64,000 bases of DNA from WLMZ01 sp037140375 (GTDB taxonomy: Bacteria; Actinomycetota; Acidimicrobiia; Acidimicrobiales; Ilumatobacteraceae): the NCBI GenBank assembly GCA_037140375.1, contig JBAXER010000001.1:1-64000 (forward strand). The letters are read 5' to 3'. This document shows, in pieces, positions 61,055 through 64,000 of this stretch (position 1 is its first letter; each line of letters opens with the position of its first letter). The translations under genes and the position numbers were made by a program. The notes under the pieces were generated by a model that saw nothing but the letters and a program-made list of their open reading frames with translations, ran no database searches and had not been told where the DNA came from.

Positions 61055-62503
61055 TCAGTAGGGCGCATCGACATCGCCCATCTCTACGTACACGCTCTTC
61101 AACTGTGTGTAGTGGTTGATCGCAGCGAGGCTGTTCTCGCGACCAATGCCACTTTGCTTATACCCGCCGAAGGGAACCTCGATGGGCGTGATGTTGTAGT
61201 TGTTGATCCATATTGTTCCGGCCTCGAGCGCTGCGACCACCCGATGAGCCCGCTGAATATCGCGTGTGAATACGCCTGCTGCAAGACCGAACTCGGTGTC
61301 GTTCGCGCGGGTGACCACTTCGGCCTCATCATCGAACGTAAGCACCGACATCACGGGACCAAAGATCTCTTCACGAACGATGCTCATGTTGTCGGTGCAC
61401 TCAGCAAACACCGCTGGCACCACAAAGTTGCCGCCGGCCAACGACACATCGCTGGGGCGCGTACCGCCACACAACAACCGAGCCCCTTCGGCTACGCCGG
61501 CCGCGACGTAGCCCAACACCTTGTTCATGTGGTCGACAGATATGAGCGCCCCTACGTGAACCGAAGGGTCTGTGGGATCGCCGATCTTCATTGCTTGAAC
61601 GCGAGCGACCAGCTTCTCAAGGAACACCTTGATGATCGACCGGTGGACGAAAACGCGGGTGCCGTTCGAGCAGATCTCACCCTGCGTGTAGAAGTTGGCC
61701 ATCATCGCCGCCGACACTGCGTTGTCGATGTTGGCGTCGTCGAACACAATGAGCGGGCTCTTACCACCAAGCTCGAGGGTCACGTGCTTCAGCGTGCGCG
61801 AGGCATCGGCCATCACGTTGCGACCAGTGCCCACCTCGCCCGTCAGCGACACCTTGGCCACGCCGGCATGAGCCGTGAGCGCTCGGCCAACGCGAGCGTC
61901 GCCCTGCACCACGTTGAACACACCGTCAGGAAGTCCGGCTTCGCTATAGATCTCGGCGAGAACCATTGCCGTAAGCGGCGTGAGTTCGGCTGGCTTGAAC
62001 ACCATCGAGTTGCCGCAGGCCAGCGCTGGCGCCGATTTCCAGCACGCGATCTGCACCGGGTAGTTCCATGCGCCAATACCCACGCACACTCCGAGCGGCT
62101 CGCGACGGGTGTAGGCCCACGAAGCACCGAGGTCGAAATGATCGCCATGAATTGTTGCTGCAGCGCCCGCGAAGTATTCGATGCAATCGGCCCCAGAGGC
62201 GACATCGACCGCGATGGCTTCGCTGATGGGCTTGCCGGTGTCGGCCACCTCAAGCGCAGCGATCTCGTCGTTACGTTGGCGCAGCAATTGCACCGCTCGG
62301 TTCAGCACACGGCCGCGCTGCGCGCCCGACATCGCCCGCCAATCGTGGAAGCCATCGGTGGCCGATTGCACAGCTCGATCAACATCGGCCACAGAAGCTT
62401 GCTGCACCGTCGAGACCACAGCGCCTGTGGCCGGATTCAGCGTGGGAAATGTCTCGTCAGATGTGGCGTCGACATGGCGCCCATGAATGAACAGTTTGGT
62501 CAA
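61055..62503 (-). CDS. betB: Betaine aldehyde dehydrogenase
   Basis: 482 residues from a TTG start at 62503, the first start that gives the family N-terminus TKLFIHGRHVDATSDETF. Catalytic Glu E244 (LELGGKSP), Cys C278 (GEICSNG), WNYPVQIACWKSAPAL, and PFGGYKQSGIGRENSLAAINHYTQLKSVYVEM, where YTQ(L)KSV is typical of BetB. It converts betaine aldehyde to glycine betaine with NAD(P). It leads the minus-strand operon and is divergent from the importer genes. Confidence 0.92.
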   Translation of the reverse strand: MTKLFIHGRHVDATSDETFPTLNPATGAVVSTVQQASVADVDRAVQSATDGFHDWRAMSGAQRGRVLNRAVQLLRQRNDEIAALEVADTGKPISEAIAVDVASGADCIEYFAGAAATIHGDHFDLGASWAYTRREPLGVCVGIGAWNYPVQIACWKSAPALACGNSMVFKPAELTPLTAMVLAEIYSEAGLPDGVFNVVQGDARVGRALTAHAGVAKVSLTGEVGTGRNVMADASRTLKHVTLELGGKSPLIVFDDANIDNAVSAAMMANFYTQGEICSNGTRVFVHRSIIKVFLEKLVARVQAMKIGDPTDPSVHVGALISVDHMNKVLGYVAAGVAEGARLLCGGTRPSDVSLAGGNFVVPAVFAECTDNMSIVREEIFGPVMSVLTFDDEAEVVTRANDTEFGLAAGVFTRDIQRAHRVVAALEAGTIWINNYNITPIEVPFGGYKQSGIGRENSLAAINHYTQLKSVYVEMGDVDAPY

Positions 62504-62680
62504 CGATTCGGACAACCCAGGCCCTCCGGCAGCTACGCAACAATCACCGCGGGAAGCGGCACGCCAGTGTACCGCTGGCGCGAGTTCTGGCGAATGGCTG
62601 CAAGGTGCGGCTGTTATGGTTCGTTTCACCAGCCCAAACGCGACTCGGTTCGGGGGCGCGCTAAATCGGGGGAACAGATA

Positions 62681-63727
62681 GTGACAGAGTCGGCGATCTC
62701 CGTCCACGGCTTGTGGAAGGTGTTCGGTCCAAAAGCAGAGCGCATCGTGAACTCGCCCGATGCCGATCTGCCGCGCGCTGAACTCGAAGCCAAAACTGGA
62801 TGTGTCGTTGCCATGCGCGACATCAACCTCGAGGTCGCGCCAGGCGAAGTGTTTGTGGTGATGGGGCTGTCGGGCAGCGGCAAGTCAACGCTGGTGCGCT
62901 GCCTCACCCGGCTCATCGAACCCACGGCTGGTTCGGTCACGATCAGCGGCATCGATGTCACCGGCGCCGACCGTGAGCAACTGCTGCAACTTCGTCGCAA
63001 CAAAGTGAGCATGGTGTTTCAGCACTTTGGTCTGCTGCCCCATCGCACGCTCATCGACAACGTGGCGTTTGGGCTTGAAGTGCAAAAGGTCGACAAGGCG
63101 GCTCGACGCGCCAAGGCCGAAGAAATCCTCGAACTCGTCGGACTCGGGGGCCTCGGTCAGCGCAAGCCCGATCAGCTCAGCGGCGGTATGCAACAACGCG
63201 TCGGCCTCGGAAGGGCGTTGGCCACCGACCCAGAGATCTTGTTGTTCGACGAGCCGTTCTCGGCACTCGACCCGCTGATCCGTCGCGACATGCAAGACGA
63301 GGTCATCCGCCTGCGTAGCGAGGTCAACAAGACCATGGTGTTCATCACCCACGACCTGTCTGAGGCGTTGCGACTCGGCGACCGCATCGCGATCATGCGT
63401 GACGGCAAGTTCGTTCAAGTGGGCACGCCCGAAGAGGTGGTTGGCTCACCCGCCGACGACTACGTACGAAACTTCGTTCGCGATGTGCCGCGGTCTCACG
63501 TGATTGCCGTTGGCTCAGTGATGGCGGCGCCAAGCGATGGCGATTACGCGGGCACTGTCACCAGCGCCACCAAGGTTCGCGATGTGGTTCCACTTGTGGC
63601 GCACAGCGACCTACCCGTGCGAATCGTCAACGGAACCGGTTCCACCGTTGGATCCATCGATCGCCGCGCCGTGTTGTCCGTGATCGCGGGCGAAGACCTT
63701 CACCCTGAAGGCCCCCAAGGACGCTGA
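62681..63727 (+). CDS. proV: Glycine betaine/proline ABC importer, ATP-binding subunit
   Basis: 348 residues from GTG 62681 (GGGGGAA 8 bases upstream). Walker A GLSGSGKST, Q-loop VFQHFGLLPHRT, signature LSGGMQQRVGLGRAL, Walker B ILLFDEPFSALDP. The N-terminal extension before Walker A (FGPKAERIVNS...VVAMRDINLEV) and PHRTLIDNVAFGLE are typical of ProV/OpuAA. The C-terminal part after residue 270 is one short CBS-like module. It is followed directly by the permease gene. Confidence 0.94.
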   Translation: MTESAISVHGLWKVFGPKAERIVNSPDADLPRAELEAKTGCVVAMRDINLEVAPGEVFVVMGLSGSGKSTLVRCLTRLIEPTAGSVTISGIDVTGADREQLLQLRRNKVSMVFQHFGLLPHRTLIDNVAFGLEVQKVDKAARRAKAEEILELVGLGGLGQRKPDQLSGGMQQRVGLGRALATDPEILLFDEPFSALDPLIRRDMQDEVIRLRSEVNKTMVFITHDLSEALRLGDRIAIMRDGKFVQVGTPEEVVGSPADDYVRNFVRDVPRSHVIAVGSVMAAPSDGDYAGTVTSATKVRDVVPLVAHSDLPVRIVNGTGSTVGSIDRRAVLSVIAGEDLHPEGPQGR

Positions 63728-63729
63728 GC

Positions 63730-64000
63730 ATGACCGCCACGATGCCCACCCGCGCGTCGGGCGTAACCCCGAATCGCGACCCCATCGCGAGCGACCATCC
63801 CACGTCTCGGACACCGCTCATTACAGCAGTCGTGGCGCTCACTGCGCTGGCGGTTGTTGGTTTCGCCCTTGGGCACACGGCACCAACATGGCTCGACGCG
63901 CACGTGCGGCCTTGGTTCGACAGTGTCTACAAATGGAGCCAGCTCAACAACGGCACCAACTGGGCCTTCCGGTTCGTTTTCCATCCCATCGCCGACGCCA
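63730..64000 (+). CDS. proW: Glycine betaine/proline ABC importer, permease subunit (5' part only)
   Basis: Starts with ATG 63730, 2 bases after proV, and runs off the window (90 residues seen). A polar N-terminus (about 30 residues) is followed by a membrane helix (LITAVVALTALAVVGFALG) and WLDAHVRPWFDSVYKWSQLNNGTNW, where the last part resembles the ProW/OpuAB segment before the permease core. Position after proV makes the call firm; the catalytic parts are not visible. Confidence 0.85.
   Translation, partial: MTATMPTRASGVTPNRDPIASDHPTSRTPLITAVVALTALAVVGFALGHTAPTWLDAHVRPWFDSVYKWSQLNNGTNWAFRFVFHPIADA

Overview
The window reads as a chromosomal segment of a high-GC actinobacterium. An Acidimicrobiia/Ilumatobacter-like lineage is my inference. 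The evidence is two tiny ribosomal proteins typical of Actinobacteria (bS22 at 17202-17294, bL37 at 4697-4783) and gene orders shared with Mycobacterium: metG-tatD-(rpfB slot)-ksgA-ispE, glmU-prs-rplY-pth, and mfd-lipoprotein-mazG-eno-ftsB. There are no rRNA genes, insertion sequences, prophage or CRISPR arrays. Genes are tightly packed and no gene-free stretch exceeds 300 bases.

Layout. 1-12.6 kb: end of a cupredoxin gene, a hipBA toxin-antitoxin pair with a palindromic operator, tRNA-Leu(UAA), a PD-(D/E)XK nuclease, an L,D-transpeptidase, bL37, a PHP phosphoesterase, ychF, two transporters, an epoxide hydrolase, rsmI and a thioesterase. 12.6-31.7 kb: housekeeping genes (metG, tatD, ksgA, ispE, bS22, tRNA-Gln, a truncated glmU, prs with a duplicated 5' end, rplY, pth, ABC-F, mfd, mazG, eno, ftsB-like). 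31.8-35.7 kb: a lone CoxL-like molybdenum hydroxylase subunit and a membrane-anchored secreted protein.

35.8-64 kb is a methylamine/glycine betaine and one-carbon oxidation island. A minus-strand run (46.4 to 35.8 kb) encodes a corrinoid protein, a DUF1638 protein, a 'virulence factor' family protein, a methyl-THF:corrinoid methyltransferase, a RACo-like corrinoid activator, an MttB-family methyltransferase without pyrrolysine, a dimethylglycine/sarcosine dehydrogenase-like flavoprotein and EtfBA. Divergent plus-strand genes encode an MFS transporter, an IclR regulator, a MetF-like reductase, formate-THF ligase, FolD and an NAD-linked formate dehydrogenase. The right end carries choline dehydrogenase, a homocysteine methyltransferase-like protein, betaine aldehyde dehydrogenase and a ProV/ProW-type betaine importer. 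Together these suggest choline -> betaine -> dimethylglycine with the methyl groups passed to THF and oxidised to formate and CO2, with ATP made by Fhs and NADH by FDH.

The most striking point is the formate dehydrogenase. Its catalytic gene has an in-frame TGA at the active-site position (52518-52520), followed at exactly the E. coli fdhF spacing by a hairpin with a GGUCU apical loop, so it encodes a selenoprotein. The enzyme is also split and permuted: the Fe-S N-terminal half, including the Mo-proximal 4Fe-4S motif, is a separate gene placed after a NuoE-NuoF fusion.
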